A stretch of DNA of 37,652 bases from Planctomycetota bacterium (GTDB lineage: Bacteria; Planctomycetota; Planctomycetia; Pirellulales; Pirellulaceae). Location: the NCBI GenBank assembly GCA_024277285.1, contig JAJRVM010000195.1, positions 1 through 37,652 of the forward strand, written 5' to 3'. The first letter of the stretch is position 1. Each line of letters starts with the position of its first letter. Under the pieces are notes generated by a model, which was given only the letters and a program-made list of their open reading frames with translations, was not told where the DNA came from and did no database searches. Positions 8,047 through 16,922 of this stretch are shown here, piece by piece. A program made the translations under genes and the position numbers.

Positions 8047-10119
8047 TCAGCCCTTTTTCCTTGGTCGCGGGACTTTCTCGCCACTGCCTTTGCCACGCCG
8101 TCGGCTGCTGCGCGGTTTGTACGATTCGACCTCCACTTGGCTGAGCTTCTTACCCTGGTGGTCTTGCAGTTGCATAATTCGATCGCGAATCGCGGCCGCT
8201 CGTTCAAACTCAAGCTGTTCGGCCGCGGCCATCATGTCCGCTTCCAATTCCTTCATGTACTCAACCGTAATGTACTGCTCGTCCTCTCCCTGCCCCACGG
8301 CCGCATTGGCCGCCCGATGCGCCGCGACGTCGGCCTCGATACCCGTACGGATGTTCTTGCGAATCGTCTCGGGAGTAATGCCATGTTCCTGATTGTAGGC
8401 CTCCTGCCGCGCCCGGCGCCGATTCGTTTCGTCAATGGCCGTGCGCATCGAGGCAGTGATTCGGTCGGCGTATAGGATCACTTTCGCGTTGACATTGCGC
8501 GCCGCTCGACCGATCGTCTGGATCAATGCGGTTTCGCTGCGCAAGAACCCTTCCTTGTCGGCATCCAGGATCGCCACCAGCGAAACTTCCGGCAAATCCA
8601 ACCCTTCCCGCAGCAAATTGACGCCGACCAACACTTCAAACTTCCCCTCACGCAAGTCGCGCAGCAGATCGACACGTTCAAACGCGTCCAGTTCGCTGTG
8701 CAGCCACTTCGCCAACACACCCTGCTCGCACAAATAGCTCGCCAAGTCTTCGGCCAGCCGCTTCGTCAGGGCGGTCACCAATACGCGTTCGCCCGCTGCG
8801 GCGCGCTGACGAACCTGCTCCAGCAGATGCACCACTTGACTGCGCGCGGGGACTACTTCAATTCTCGGGTCCAACAGACCGGTTGGGCGAATAATCTGCT
8901 CGACCACTTCGCCACCCGTCTGTTCCAGTTCATAGTCGTTGGGAGTGGCCGACACGTGCACCACCTGATTCACGCGCTGCTCCCATTCCTCGAATTTCAA
9001 CGGCCGGTTGTCCAAGGCGCTCGGCAATCGAAACCCATGATCGACTAACGTGCGTTTGCGGCTCTGATCGCCCGCGAACATCGCACGGATCTGCGGGATC
9101 GTCACGTGCGATTCGTCGACGAACAGCAAAAAATCTTTCGGAAAGAAGCTATAAAGCGTATCGGGCGCTTCGCCCGGCTCGCGGCCCGACAACGGCCGGC
9201 TGTAGTTCTCGATCCCCGGACAGACTCCCGCCTGCGTGAGCATTTCCATGTCGAATCGCGTTCGCGCACTCAGCCGCTGGGCTTCCAGCAGCTTGCCCTG
9301 TTCGCGAAACACCTCCAGTTGCTCGTCCAGCTCTTGCTTGATCAGTTTGACCGCCTGTTCGATCCGCGATTCCGGCAACACAAAGTGTTTGGCTGGATAG
9401 ATGAACAACTGGTCTTGCACGGCAATGGTCTCGCCACTGGTCGGGTGGATCAACGACAGCTGATCGATCTCATCGCCCCACAGCTCGACGCGAAACGCAT
9501 ACTCTTCGTACGATGGCCAGATCTCGACACAGTCGCCACGCACGCGAAACCTGCCTCGTTCAAAACTGATATCGTTCCGTTCATACTGGATATCGATCAA
9601 TCGGGCCAGCATTTCGTCCCGATCAATTTCGCCGCCCCGCTCTAGTGCAACCATCATGTCTCGATAGTCGTCGGGCGAACCAAGCCCATAGATACTCGAC
9701 ACACTGGCGACCACGATTACGTCGCGGCGACCGACCAAATTGCTGGTCGTGGCCAGTCGCAAGCGATCAATCTCGTCGTTGATCGATGCGTCCTTCTCGA
9801 TGTAAATGTCACGCTGTGGGATATACGCTTCCGGTTGGTAATAGTCGTAATAGCTGACGAAATAGTGGACCGAGTTGTGGGGAAAAAACTCCTTGAATTC
9901 GGAATAGAGCTGCGCGGCGAGCGTCTTGTTGTGCGAGATGACCAGCGTCGGCTTCTGCAGTTGCGCGATGACATTGGCCATCGTAAACGTCTTGCCCGAA
10001 CCGGTAACACCCATCAACACCTGTTGGCGCCGGCCACCGCGAAGCCCTTCGGTCAGTGCACGGATCGCTTGCGGTTGGTCCCCCGCCGGTTCAAACGGAC
10101 TGGTTAACTGAAATTCCAT
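8047..10119 (-). CDS. uvrB: Excinuclease ABC subunit B
   Basis: UvrB, the damage-verifying helicase-like subunit of nucleotide excision repair, works with UvrA and UvrC in the cytoplasm. The 690 residues contain Walker A GVTGSGKT (37-44), the damage-probing beta-hairpin region YDYYQPEAYIPQRDIYIEKD (91-110), FVDESHVTIPQ as the DEAD-like Walker B, LREGLDLPEVSLV of helicase motif V, and a C-terminal UVR motif (EQLEFERAAAIRDRIMQLQ) that binds UvrC. A short basic tail follows. The frame extends upstream to 10182, but MEFQLTSPFEPAGDQPQAI at 10119 is the standard N-terminus, so I chose it. No strong Shine-Dalgarno is visible. It appears to be a single-gene unit. Confidence 0.97.
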   Translation of the reverse strand: MEFQLTSPFEPAGDQPQAIRALTEGLRGGRRQQVLMGVTGSGKTFTMANVIAQLQKPTLVISHNKTLAAQLYSEFKEFFPHNSVHYFVSYYDYYQPEAYIPQRDIYIEKDASINDEIDRLRLATTSNLVGRRDVIVVASVSSIYGLGSPDDYRDMMVALERGGEIDRDEMLARLIDIQYERNDISFERGRFRVRGDCVEIWPSYEEYAFRVELWGDEIDQLSLIHPTSGETIAVQDQLFIYPAKHFVLPESRIEQAVKLIKQELDEQLEVFREQGKLLEAQRLSARTRFDMEMLTQAGVCPGIENYSRPLSGREPGEAPDTLYSFFPKDFLLFVDESHVTIPQIRAMFAGDQSRKRTLVDHGFRLPSALDNRPLKFEEWEQRVNQVVHVSATPNDYELEQTGGEVVEQIIRPTGLLDPRIEVVPARSQVVHLLEQVRQRAAAGERVLVTALTKRLAEDLASYLCEQGVLAKWLHSELDAFERVDLLRDLREGKFEVLVGVNLLREGLDLPEVSLVAILDADKEGFLRSETALIQTIGRAARNVNAKVILYADRITASMRTAIDETNRRRARQEAYNQEHGITPETIRKNIRTGIEADVAAHRAANAAVGQGEDEQYITVEYMKELEADMMAAAEQLEFERAAAIRDRIMQLQDHQGKKLSQVEVESYKPRSSRRRGKGSGEKVPRPRKKG

Positions 10120-10399
10120 AGAGCAGCTATTCCGAAAGGGACTCGTATCCAATGGCCGGTGATTTGAGTGTAGGCGAACCATGTATTTTCGAGCAGATCG
10201 CCACCGTTGGCAAGGTGGAGCAACCGCTGCCAGACGGTTTCATACGGGCAAAGACATGCCAATCAGAAAGAGCGTGAGTCGGCGCACGCCTGTTCTTTTG
10301 CCCGGCATTTTCTCTTGCCCTCCCAACAGACCCGCCAAGGCGTTGGTCAAGAAATAAGTGACCGTTTACGGCGTATGGCCAGGGATGGCTACGGCGGCA
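10120..10399. other. Upstream region of uvrB, no gene seen
   Basis: No convincing coding frame. As the upstream region of uvrB it should hold its promoter, but I cannot identify -35/-10 boxes or a repressor site with confidence. A copy of the recurring motif GTGACCGTTTACG is at 10358-10370. Confidence 0.5.
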
Positions 10400-10685
10400 T
10401 TTCACATGTTGTTTCGTGCCTGCTCTTGTTCCAGTCCCGAAGGGACGACCCTAAACAAGCCCAGGGTGAAGCGACGTGAGTGGAACGAACGTCGCGTAAC
10501 CCTGGGGGTTACGAAGAGTATCACAGTTAAACCCCGAAGGGGTGACCCTAAGAAGGCTAGGGACGCCCCGTTGGGGCTTCTAGGGCGTGTGGGAAGACGC
10601 CCCAGGGTTACGCCAATGCTCGCAAGACTCGCATTGTCTTCACCCTGGGCTCGTATGGGGCTGTGCCTTCGGCACGAAAGAGACC
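10400..10685. repeat. 286-bp structured repeat, family C, copy 1
   Basis: This block matches 36254-36539 over its full 286 bp with about ten substitutions and no indel. It has nested symmetry. Outer hairpins GTCCCGAAGGGAC (10434-10446) and GTGCCTTCGGCAC (10663-10675) flank a 13-bp perfect inverted repeat, GCCCAGGGTGAAG at 10459-10471 and its complement at 10638-10650. Inside lies a 14-bp perfect inverted repeat (10494-10507 with 10600-10613). The centre carries CCCCGAAGGGG and GCCCCGTTGGGGC. The 192 bp between the 13-bp arms has the same length in both copies. Frames through it look like artefacts. It resembles a miniature non-autonomous element or a structured RNA/DNA module. Confidence 0.88.
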
Positions 10686-10936
10686 GAGCCAAAGCTGAAC
10701 CTTCGTGAACGTTTACGATTTCATTTATTCCTTATATTAGCGGTTAACTACTTCGGAGCTCGTGAACGGTAGAAATACCTGTCTTCCCACCCATGGCGTG
10801 GGGAACAAGACAGTCCGTAATCCTTGAACAAACACGACCGTTATTGATTCGTCGATCCCAAGGCGTCGTCCACCGCGCACAGGGGTTGCCGCTATCCTGG
10901 CTGGCGATGAGCCGATTGACGCGTCGGCGCGGATTT
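10686..10936. other. Gap after repeat copy 1 with recurring motifs
   Basis: No gene seen. Two copies of the motif CGTGAACGKTTAC or a close form occur (10704-10716 and from 10761), the second followed by AGAAATACCTGTCTTC. The same trailing word follows the motif beside the second family C repeat near 36560. There the two motif copies are merged into one, which suggests that the sequence between them was gained or lost by recombination. The ComEA-like gene ends at 10937. Confidence 0.55.
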
Positions 10937-11362
10937 TCACTCGTCCACATCGGGGCCGGGGTTGTGCTGCACCGTAACGAAGGGAGCGATTTGGCGCATC
11001 GTTTTGGGGCCGATTCCCTTGACCTCGATCAACTGGTCAACGTTTTGAAATGGGCCGTGCTGGTCGCGATAGGCGACAATTCGCCGCGCCAGTGTTTCAC
11101 CAATCCGCGGCAACAGCGTCAACTCGGGCCACTGGGCCTCGTTCACCTGGACCTGGAATTCCAGCTCAAGCGGTGCCGCTTGTTCGATTTCGATCAAGCT
11201 GGTGCTGAAAACCAGTTGCCATATCCAGTGCAGCAGAATGGCCGTAAAGCAAGTGGCCACAAGCACGGCTACCGTCACTTGATCCGCTCGGCGCAACAGT
11301 GTCTGCCCGAGTTCCTGTGTCTGCCCGAGTTCCTCCTGTGATTTCGACGCGTCGCGATCCAT
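10937..11362 (-). CDS. ComEA-like helix-hairpin-helix protein with one membrane anchor
   Basis: A 141-residue protein: about 25 polar residues, one transmembrane helix (VTVAVLVATCFTAILLHWIW), a short extracytoplasmic linker, and a helix-hairpin-helix pair. The latter comprises LLPRIGETLARRIVAYRDQHG, FQNVDQLIEVKGIGPKTMRQ and IAPFV. ComEA proteins bind DNA at the cell surface during natural uptake; the same fold also occurs in proteins of unknown role, so uptake is only a possibility. ATG 11362 was chosen because the longer frame (to 11503) overlaps the leader of nadC and has no family resemblance. An 18-bp tandem duplication (11301-11336) doubles the residues QELGQT near the N-terminus. It is divergent from nadC with 168 bp between them. 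No other competence gene is in the window. Confidence 0.8.
   Translation of the reverse strand: MDRDASKSQEELGQTQELGQTLLRRADQVTVAVLVATCFTAILLHWIWQLVFSTSLIEIEQAAPLELEFQVQVNEAQWPELTLLPRIGETLARRIVAYRDQHGPFQNVDQLIEVKGIGPKTMRQIAPFVTVQHNPGPDVDE
11301..11336. repeat. 18-bp in-frame tandem duplication in the comEA-like gene
   Basis: GTCTGCCCGAGTTCCTGT (11301-11318) is followed by the same 18 bp with two terminal changes (11319-11336). It encodes a repeated QELGQT in the polar N-terminal part of the protein, before the membrane helix. Confidence 0.85.
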
Positions 11363-11517
11363 CGTTCTCTCACTTTCGGGAATCTTGGCGCAAGAGGCCA
11401 ATCCCGCTGGCCACACTGACTCGACAATCCCGCCTTGACCTGCTCCCTCTTGGCCGACGATCGCGTCAATGTTAGTTTGCCTGAAACGAGGGTCGTTCGT
11501 CAAGCGTTTCTTTGGCC

Positions 11518-11523
11518 AAGGAG
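11518..11523 (+). promoter_or_regulatory. Ribosome binding site of nadC
   Basis: AAGGAG lies 7 nt before GTG 11531 and decides the start of nadC against the longer frame that opens at 11435. Confidence 0.75.
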
Positions 11524-11530
11524 TAGCGTG

Positions 11531-12454
11531 GTGAATAAAGAGTTTCGGCAGCTGGAGTGGGACGCGTCGGTACAGGATGATTGCCGGCAGCTGGTACGGT
11601 TGGCAATCCGCGAGGATCTTGGCCGCCGCTTTGACGTCACCACACTGGCGCTGGTCGACCGATCAACGCCGGGGCGGGCGGTGATCATGGCCCGTCAGGC
11701 CGGCGTGATCTGTGGACTGCAAGCCGCCCAATTGGTTTTGGACGAGATGGAGATTGCCGTCGACTGGACCGGCCACGCGGCCGATGGCGACGCGGTACCG
11801 GAAGCGACGGCGTTGGCCACACTGGCCGGCTCTGCCCGCGACCTGTTAACGGCCGAACGGCTGATGTTGAACCTGATCGGTCGGCTCGCGGGGATCGCCA
11901 CACTTACCCGCCAGTACGTAAAGCGAGTGGCCGGCACCGGTGCACGGATTTACGACACGCGCAAGACGACTCCCGGCTGGCGCCAGCTGGAAAAATTTGC
12001 CGTCCACTGTGGCGGCGCGAACAACCATCGCAGCGGCCTGTTCGACGCAGTATTGATCAAAGACAATCATCTGGCATTGGTCGCTCGGCATGGCTCAACG
12101 CCCCTGTCGCCGGCTGACGCGGTCGCGCAAGCACGCGACCGCCTGTGCCAAATGCTGCCCGAGGCGGCCGCGGAGATGATCATCGAAGTGGAAGTAGATT
12201 CACTTGAACAGTTGGCACAAGTACTGCCCCAACGCCCCGACATCGTGTTGCTCGACAACATGTCAACCGACCAATTGCGTCAAGCGGTGGCGCTGCGCAA
12301 CGACGCGGGAGTCGCCACCGAGCTTGAAGCGTCGGGCGGAGTGAACTTAGCGAGTGTTGCAAGTATCGCACAAACGGGCGTCGAGCGCATCAGTGTCGGT
12401 GCCCTGACCCACTCGGCGATGGCGCTGGACGTCGCGTTGGATTGGATCGCGTAG
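11531..12454 (+). CDS. nadC: Nicotinate-nucleotide pyrophosphorylase (carboxylating)
   Basis: Quinolinate phosphoribosyltransferase: quinolinate + PRPP gives nicotinate mononucleotide, CO2 and pyrophosphate, a step of de novo NAD synthesis in the cytoplasm. The 307 residues carry the family signatures in order: AIREDLG, ERLMLNLIGRLAGIATLT, the substrate-binding DTRKTTPGWRQLEKFAVHCG followed by GANNHRSGLFDAVLIKDNH, EVEVDSLEQ, VLLDNM, EASGGV and ISVGALTHSA. The start is GTG 11531, set by AAGGAG seven nt upstream; GTG 11528 is a near alternative. The N-terminal extension of the longer frame is not family-like. No nadA or nadB is nearby. A family B repeat begins nine nt after the stop. Confidence 0.97.
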   Translation: MNKEFRQLEWDASVQDDCRQLVRLAIREDLGRRFDVTTLALVDRSTPGRAVIMARQAGVICGLQAAQLVLDEMEIAVDWTGHAADGDAVPEATALATLAGSARDLLTAERLMLNLIGRLAGIATLTRQYVKRVAGTGARIYDTRKTTPGWRQLEKFAVHCGGANNHRSGLFDAVLIKDNHLALVARHGSTPLSPADAVAQARDRLCQMLPEAAAEMIIEVEVDSLEQLAQVLPQRPDIVLLDNMSTDQLRQAVALRNDAGVATELEASGGVNLASVASIAQTGVERISVGALTHSAMALDVALDWIA

Positions 12455-12462
12455 CCACATTG

Positions 12463-12565
12463 CCGGCCCACCGGGCCGGCGCTATGATAGCCCAGGTCGA
12501 CGTGAGCCGAAGGCGAACAGAGGCCTGGGTTATCGCCCCACCAAAAACCAGAGGCCTGAAAGGCC
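12463..12565 (+). repeat. Interspersed palindromic repeat, family B
   Basis: It begins with a perfect 7-bp hairpin, CCGGCCC-ACC-GGGCCGG (12463-12479), then CGCTATGATAGCCCAGG, CGACGTGAG-CCGAAGG-CGAAC and CCTGGGTTA, and ends in GAGGCCTGAAAGGCC. The copy at 18316 has CCGACCC-AAC-GGGTCGG in the first slot, so both arms changed together (A/T to G/C). Confidence 0.88.
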
Positions 12566-13059
12566 GCGGCCCTATCCCCCCCGCTTCATGCGCTACGACG
12601 AGCACGTTCCGTAAGTGACGAACAGGGCGCATAATCGCCACAGCTTGACGTACTCGGTGCGGCAAAATCGGACGACTCGCAGAGCACCGATAAAGCTGTT
12701 CCTTCTCCATCGAGCGGCACAGCCGGTGCAACCCGCACGCCGGCCAACCGGCCGCTGAAACGAGTGGCTCAGACGCAACTATCGAGCGTCACGCGACTTG
12801 CCGTGCCCAAGCGTGGTCAGTGACCAACCGGACAATCGCCACGTCAGGCACGAGAAGACGATCTGTAACGGCGCGAGCAATCGATCTGGCCCGACGATGC
12901 GGCGCGTTGCGGATCACGTGAAGAATCATGCGACGTCGAAAATCCGGCTAACGTGATTTCCAGGGCACATTCGATACATCAAGAGCAAGTGGCATGCGCC
13001 GACGGCAAGCCACCCGCGCTGCCCACCTGCCAACACACTCCTACCTTGGACCTCGAACC
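12566..13059. other. Gene-free region upstream of the TolC-like gene
   Basis: About 490 bp with no convincing frame on either strand and no resemblance I recognise. It should hold the promoter of the TolC-like gene. I could not assign boxes with confidence. Confidence 0.5.
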
Positions 13060-15717
13060 ATGACCAATCCGACGCTTAGCTCATGCCGGTTCACGCGGTT
13101 GCTCTGCATCGCGATACTTGTCGTCACGACGCTTATCGGCACACTCTCTCAAACCGGATGCTCGCGACAACGATACCGCATCGCCGCGGACCGCCAGGCG
13201 GGCGATCTGATCGCTGAAAAGGGTGCGATGAACTCCGATTGGGCGCTGCAGGAATTGCGCGTCTACGGCGACAAGCGCAGTCGCTATTTCGACAACTTTG
13301 ATCCAGACAAGCCACCCATGCCTCCCGATGATCCGGCGTCGCACGAATTCATGCAGGAAGTCAACGGCATGAAGGGGTGGAAGCACTGGTACGACAACGG
13401 GATCCGCCGCCAGTTGGACAATCCTTGTTGGCGCGAGCAATTGGTTCAATACGCCTCCTTCAACGAACGTGACGAAGTCGTGCTGAACATTGATTCGTCT
13501 TTGCAAATTGCCTTGGTCAACTCGCCGACGTACCAACGACAGCTTGAAACCATCTACTTGTCCGCCTTGGATGTGAGTACCGAGCGGTTTCGCTTTGAGA
13601 CGCAGTTCTTTGGTGGCAGCGGCACGGTCTTCACCCACTTGGGCAACCTCAGCGCGTTCGGAAGGCCATCGAACCGTGGCCGTGGCTTGGGTGGGCCACG
13701 CAATGTAGTAACGGGTGAGTTCAACACGTTGAGCACCAACACCGACCTATGGGCCTCCAAACGATTTGCCACGGCGGGCGAATTGGTCGTGGGAATCGCC
13801 AACTCGATCGTCTGGACCTTTGCCGGTCCCGATACCAACGCAACCGGTTCGCTGATCAATGCCAGCCTGGTGCAACCGCTACTGCGCGGCGCTGGCCGAA
13901 ACATTGCCTTGGAACAGTTGACGATCGTCGAACGCGGGTTATTGGGCAACTTGCGCGCCATGCAGCGTTATCGCAAGGGGTTCTACACTCAAGTGGCGAT
14001 CGGTGATCTAGGCGTTACCGGTCCCACGCGGCGCGGTGGTTTCCTGGGCGGTACCGGTTTGACCGGTTTCACAGGCACCGGAGCTGGCGGGCTTGGAGGC
14101 GTTGGTGGGGTGACCGGATTTGGCCGCGCCGGCTTCGGCGCCGGCACCACCGGCGGCGGCACCGGCGGCGGGACCGGGTTGGCTGGCGGTGGTGCGGGCA
14201 CAGTGGGCGGGTTCGTCGGTCTGTTACAACAGCTGCAGCAGATCCGAAACACGGAAGACAGTCTTGCGCTACAGTTAAACGAACTAGCCAAGTTGGAAGC
14301 CTATCACAAGGCGGGACTGATCACGCTGATCCAAGTCGACAGCCTACGGCAGAATATTGAAACGGAACGCGCCAACCTGTTGCAATCGCACAACGCGTTT
14401 GAAGCGTCGCTCGACAGTTTCAGGACCAACACGTTGGGCCTGCCACCCGACTTGCCCGTGGCGTTGGATGACAGCTTGATCCAGCAATTTCAATTCCTCG
14501 ACCCGCGCACGACGGTGATGTCACGTGATCTTGCCGCGCTACGTGCTGCGGTTGGCGAACTGCCCGCCAACCCGACTGCCAAGGAATTGAGCGGTGCCAC
14601 CGACGCGGCACGCGAAATCGAACAACGGTTTGGAGGTCATTTCAAAGCGATTCATGCCGACTTCGAACTGCTCGAGCAAAAGAAGCCGCAACGTCTCAAG
14701 ACCATGCAGCCTGATGACCTTGCCCGATTCCATGATGAAATGCGGCAGGAACGGGAAAAACTAAGTGAAATCGAATCCAGTTTCACGCAATACCAACAGC
14801 AACTTGATGCGTTGGCCGACCGACTGGCCCAAACCGATGGCGCGAAGGCGCTGAGCCAACTGGTCGAGTGGCTCGGTGGGCTCGACCGAATGATCGAAGA
14901 AGCTGCGTTGGTCCAGGCACGTGCCCGACTCGAAACGATCACACTCGATCCCATTAAGGTTGATTCGCAAACGGCCCTCGATATCGCCCAAGCCAATCGG
15001 CTTGATGTCATGAACGCTCGAGCCAGCCTGGTCGATTCGTGGCGTCTGATCGCGTTCAATGCCAATCGACTGCAAACCGATGTGACCGTTAGCCTCAGCG
15101 GCGACCTGGCCACGACCGGCAATAACCCCGCCAAGTTTCGTGGGTCAACCGGCTCGCTACGCGCGTCGCTGCAGATCGATCCCCCCTTCACTCGGTTGTT
15201 GGAACGCAACAACTATCGACAGCAATTAGTCGACTACTCGAACGATCGCCGTACTTACATCCAGTTTATGGACGGTGTGCACCAGGGACTGCGCAATCTG
15301 CTTCGCAACCTGAACCAATTGCAAACCAACCTCGAGATCCAACGCCGCGCCGTGGCGATCTCGATTCGCCGCGTCGACCTGACTCGCGAGACACTATCGC
15401 AGCCCAGACCGCCGGCGGCACCATGGGAATCGGCAAGTATGTTTGGGGACACCGCCGCACTAGACCTGCTCAACGCACTGTCTGATCTGCGGAATACACA
15501 GAACAACTTCATGAGCGTCTGGTTGAACCACCATGCAACGCGCATGGTCCTGGAACGCGACCTCGGCATCATGCAGCTTGACGACTCCGGACGCTGGATC
15601 GAACGGGACCAACCGTTGCCCGAGCCGGTCGACAATGAACAGCTCGAACTGCCTCCGCCAGTGCCTGCCACGCTAATCGAAGAATTGGATGAAGCCGTTG
15701 CCGCAATCGAACTATGA
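13060..15717 (+). CDS. TolC-like outer-membrane efflux protein with glycine-rich insert
   Basis: An 885-residue exported protein of the TolC/outer-membrane-factor type, which would form the outer channel of an efflux or export system. The start at 13060 gives a signal peptide ending in a cysteine (C34 in SQTGC). This could be a lipoprotein, but residue -3 is Gln, so the lipobox is poor. Long helical, coiled-coil-like stretches dominate (about 390-480 and 520-640). FQVD-like wording (LIQVDSLRQNIETERANLL) and a late helical repeat (about 720-830) agree with the two-repeat TolC plan. A glycine/threonine-rich insert of about 60 residues (324-386) interrupts the first half. The protein is roughly twice the length of E. 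coli TolC. It stands alone on the plus strand; whether it serves the MacA/MacB-like pair or polysaccharide export is open. Confidence 0.85.
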   Translation: MTNPTLSSCRFTRLLCIAILVVTTLIGTLSQTGCSRQRYRIAADRQAGDLIAEKGAMNSDWALQELRVYGDKRSRYFDNFDPDKPPMPPDDPASHEFMQEVNGMKGWKHWYDNGIRRQLDNPCWREQLVQYASFNERDEVVLNIDSSLQIALVNSPTYQRQLETIYLSALDVSTERFRFETQFFGGSGTVFTHLGNLSAFGRPSNRGRGLGGPRNVVTGEFNTLSTNTDLWASKRFATAGELVVGIANSIVWTFAGPDTNATGSLINASLVQPLLRGAGRNIALEQLTIVERGLLGNLRAMQRYRKGFYTQVAIGDLGVTGPTRRGGFLGGTGLTGFTGTGAGGLGGVGGVTGFGRAGFGAGTTGGGTGGGTGLAGGGAGTVGGFVGLLQQLQQIRNTEDSLALQLNELAKLEAYHKAGLITLIQVDSLRQNIETERANLLQSHNAFEASLDSFRTNTLGLPPDLPVALDDSLIQQFQFLDPRTTVMSRDLAALRAAVGELPANPTAKELSGATDAAREIEQRFGGHFKAIHADFELLEQKKPQRLKTMQPDDLARFHDEMRQEREKLSEIESSFTQYQQQLDALADRLAQTDGAKALSQLVEWLGGLDRMIEEAALVQARARLETITLDPIKVDSQTALDIAQANRLDVMNARASLVDSWRLIAFNANRLQTDVTVSLSGDLATTGNNPAKFRGSTGSLRASLQIDPPFTRLLERNNYRQQLVDYSNDRRTYIQFMDGVHQGLRNLLRNLNQLQTNLEIQRRAVAISIRRVDLTRETLSQPRPPAAPWESASMFGDTAALDLLNALSDLRNTQNNFMSVWLNHHATRMVLERDLGIMQLDDSGRWIERDQPLPEPVDNEQLELPPPVPATLIEELDEAVAAIEL
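14020..14217 (+). repeat. Glycine-rich low-complexity insert in the TolC-like gene
   Basis: The GGC/GGT/ACC-rich segment encodes irregular Gly-Gly-X and Gly-Thr-Gly runs (about residues 324-386), immediately before a predicted coiled coil. It stays in frame. It is probably a flexible insert of the mature protein. Confidence 0.75.
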
Positions 15718-15883
15718 TCGACCAACGCAACGGGGAGTGATTGGATCAAAACCGCGTTGAAAGAAAACTGCCCGGAAAAAACCGGTGTTGACGCGGCAAT
15801 CGAGCATCGCTAAAAGCGGCGAGCTCATCTTTTGATTCGATTACTCTATCGATTGGCAGCGGCATCAGCCGCTGCGATGTGTC

Positions 15884-16588
15884 ATGAAACGCGCGATTGA
15901 TCTGGCTGTCGTGGTTCCAAGCATCATTGTGCTGAGCCCGTTGCTGCTAGCGATTGCGGTCTGCATTCGGCTGACCTCCAAAGGCCCGGTTCTGTTTCGC
16001 CAACAGCGAGTCGGTTGGCACAGCCAGTTGTTCGAGATATTGAAATTCCGCACCATGGTCGCAGATGCGGGCCAACATGGCCCGCAACTGACCGTGCTTG
16101 ATGACCCGCGCATCACCCCACTGGGCCGTTTCCTACGCCGTTTCAAATTGGACGAACTGCCTCAACTGCTCAACGTGCTGCGCGGCGACATGAGTCTGGT
16201 TGGGCCACGACCGCAGATCCCAAGCGTCGTAGACCACTATCCCGAACATGTCCACCAGATCGTCTTCTCCGTGCGCCCCGGCATCACCGATCCGGCTACG
16301 ATCACCTATCGTAACGAAGAACAGCTGCTGGCGACCGCCGAGAACCCGCAGCGATTTCATATCGACTGTATCCTGCCGCACAAGTTGACAATGTACGTCG
16401 ACTATGTGCGTTGCCAAACCACTTCGACCGACCTGCGCATCATGTTGCAAACACTGCGCTGTATCCTGCCGACATTGCCAACCAAGCAAAGCGCAGTACG
16501 TCGCTCCACGACGTTTCCACTCGGCACTTTGGAACTCGGCGCTTTGGAACTGGGTGCCTTGGAAATGGGCGTATTGGAGCAGGGCTAG
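15884..16588 (+). CDS. Undecaprenyl-phosphate sugar-phosphate transferase (initiating enzyme)
   Basis: A small bacterial sugar transferase (PglC/WcaJ C-terminal type) that puts the first sugar phosphate on undecaprenyl phosphate at the inner membrane. Visible are a hydrophobic N-terminal segment (VVVPSIIVLSPLLLAIAVCI, 9-28), GPVLFRQQRVG, LKFRTM (53-58), and DPRITPLGRFLRRFKLDELPQ, with the catalytic D90-E91 pair. LLNVLRGDMSLVGPRP follows. The large N-terminal domain of WcaJ/WbaP proteins is absent. The normal domain appears to end near residue 200. The last 31 residues (204-234) are encoded by repeat DNA and include GALELGALELGALEMG. The ATG at 15884 has no obvious Shine-Dalgarno. It opens the polysaccharide region. 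Confidence 0.93.
   Translation: MKRAIDLAVVVPSIIVLSPLLLAIAVCIRLTSKGPVLFRQQRVGWHSQLFEILKFRTMVADAGQHGPQLTVLDDPRITPLGRFLRRFKLDELPQLLNVLRGDMSLVGPRPQIPSVVDHYPEHVHQIVFSVRPGITDPATITYRNEEQLLATAENPQRFHIDCILPHKLTMYVDYVRCQTTSTDLRIMLQTLRCILPTLPTKQSAVRRSTTFPLGTLELGALELGALEMGVLEQG
16496..16582 (+). repeat. Repeat DNA inside the 3' end of the sugar transferase gene
   Basis: GTACGTCGCTCCACGACG (from 16496) matches the hairpin word GTACGTCGCTCCGCGACG at 36236, which lies outside any gene. It is followed by four 15-bp tandem units (16523-16537, 16538-16552, 16553-16567, 16568-16582) of the form GGCGCTTTGGAACTG, read in frame as GTLEL, GALEL, GALEM and GVLEQ. The stop codon follows at 16586-16588. Confidence 0.85.
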
Positions 16589-16922
16589 ACAGTTGCCTCG
16601 TCGCGAGGGGATCCATCAACCGTTATTCTCTGCCCATAATCTTCTTTGCCCTTTGCTGCCCTCGCGCGCATAAACGGCATTCCGGTTGCGTTCCTTGGAA
16701 AGCAAAGAAAATGGGTAACCGTTTAGCCAACTGCAGTAATATCGCTTTGGAAAGAGTCCCTGGAGCTCGTCCCATGGGTGAATATGCCTGCGTTCCTGCA
16801 CGAAGAAGAACCGGACGAGTGGTTGCTTTCCTTCGATCATCAGCGTCGATCAGCGAATATTAGCGTTCCCCCTCCTTGCTGTATCGGCCCTCGCCGTGCC
16901 GAGTACAAACGGTGCAAGAACA
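16589..16922. other. Gap between convergent sugar transferase and glycosyltransferase genes
   Basis: No gene seen. The gap holds the recurring motif GGTAACCGTTTAG (16714-16726). A stretch from 16595 weakly resembles 3700-3745 (GTTGCCTCRTCG, CCATCA, TATTCT, TTGCCC), suggesting another diverged intergenic repeat. Confidence 0.45.

Noticed and set aside
10402..10708. Open frames on both strands across the 286-bp repeat, also at 36233-36679
   Set aside because: They follow from the palindromic, stop-poor repeat sequence. The products differ between strands and resemble no protein family I know, and the two copies carry substitutions without regard to codon position.
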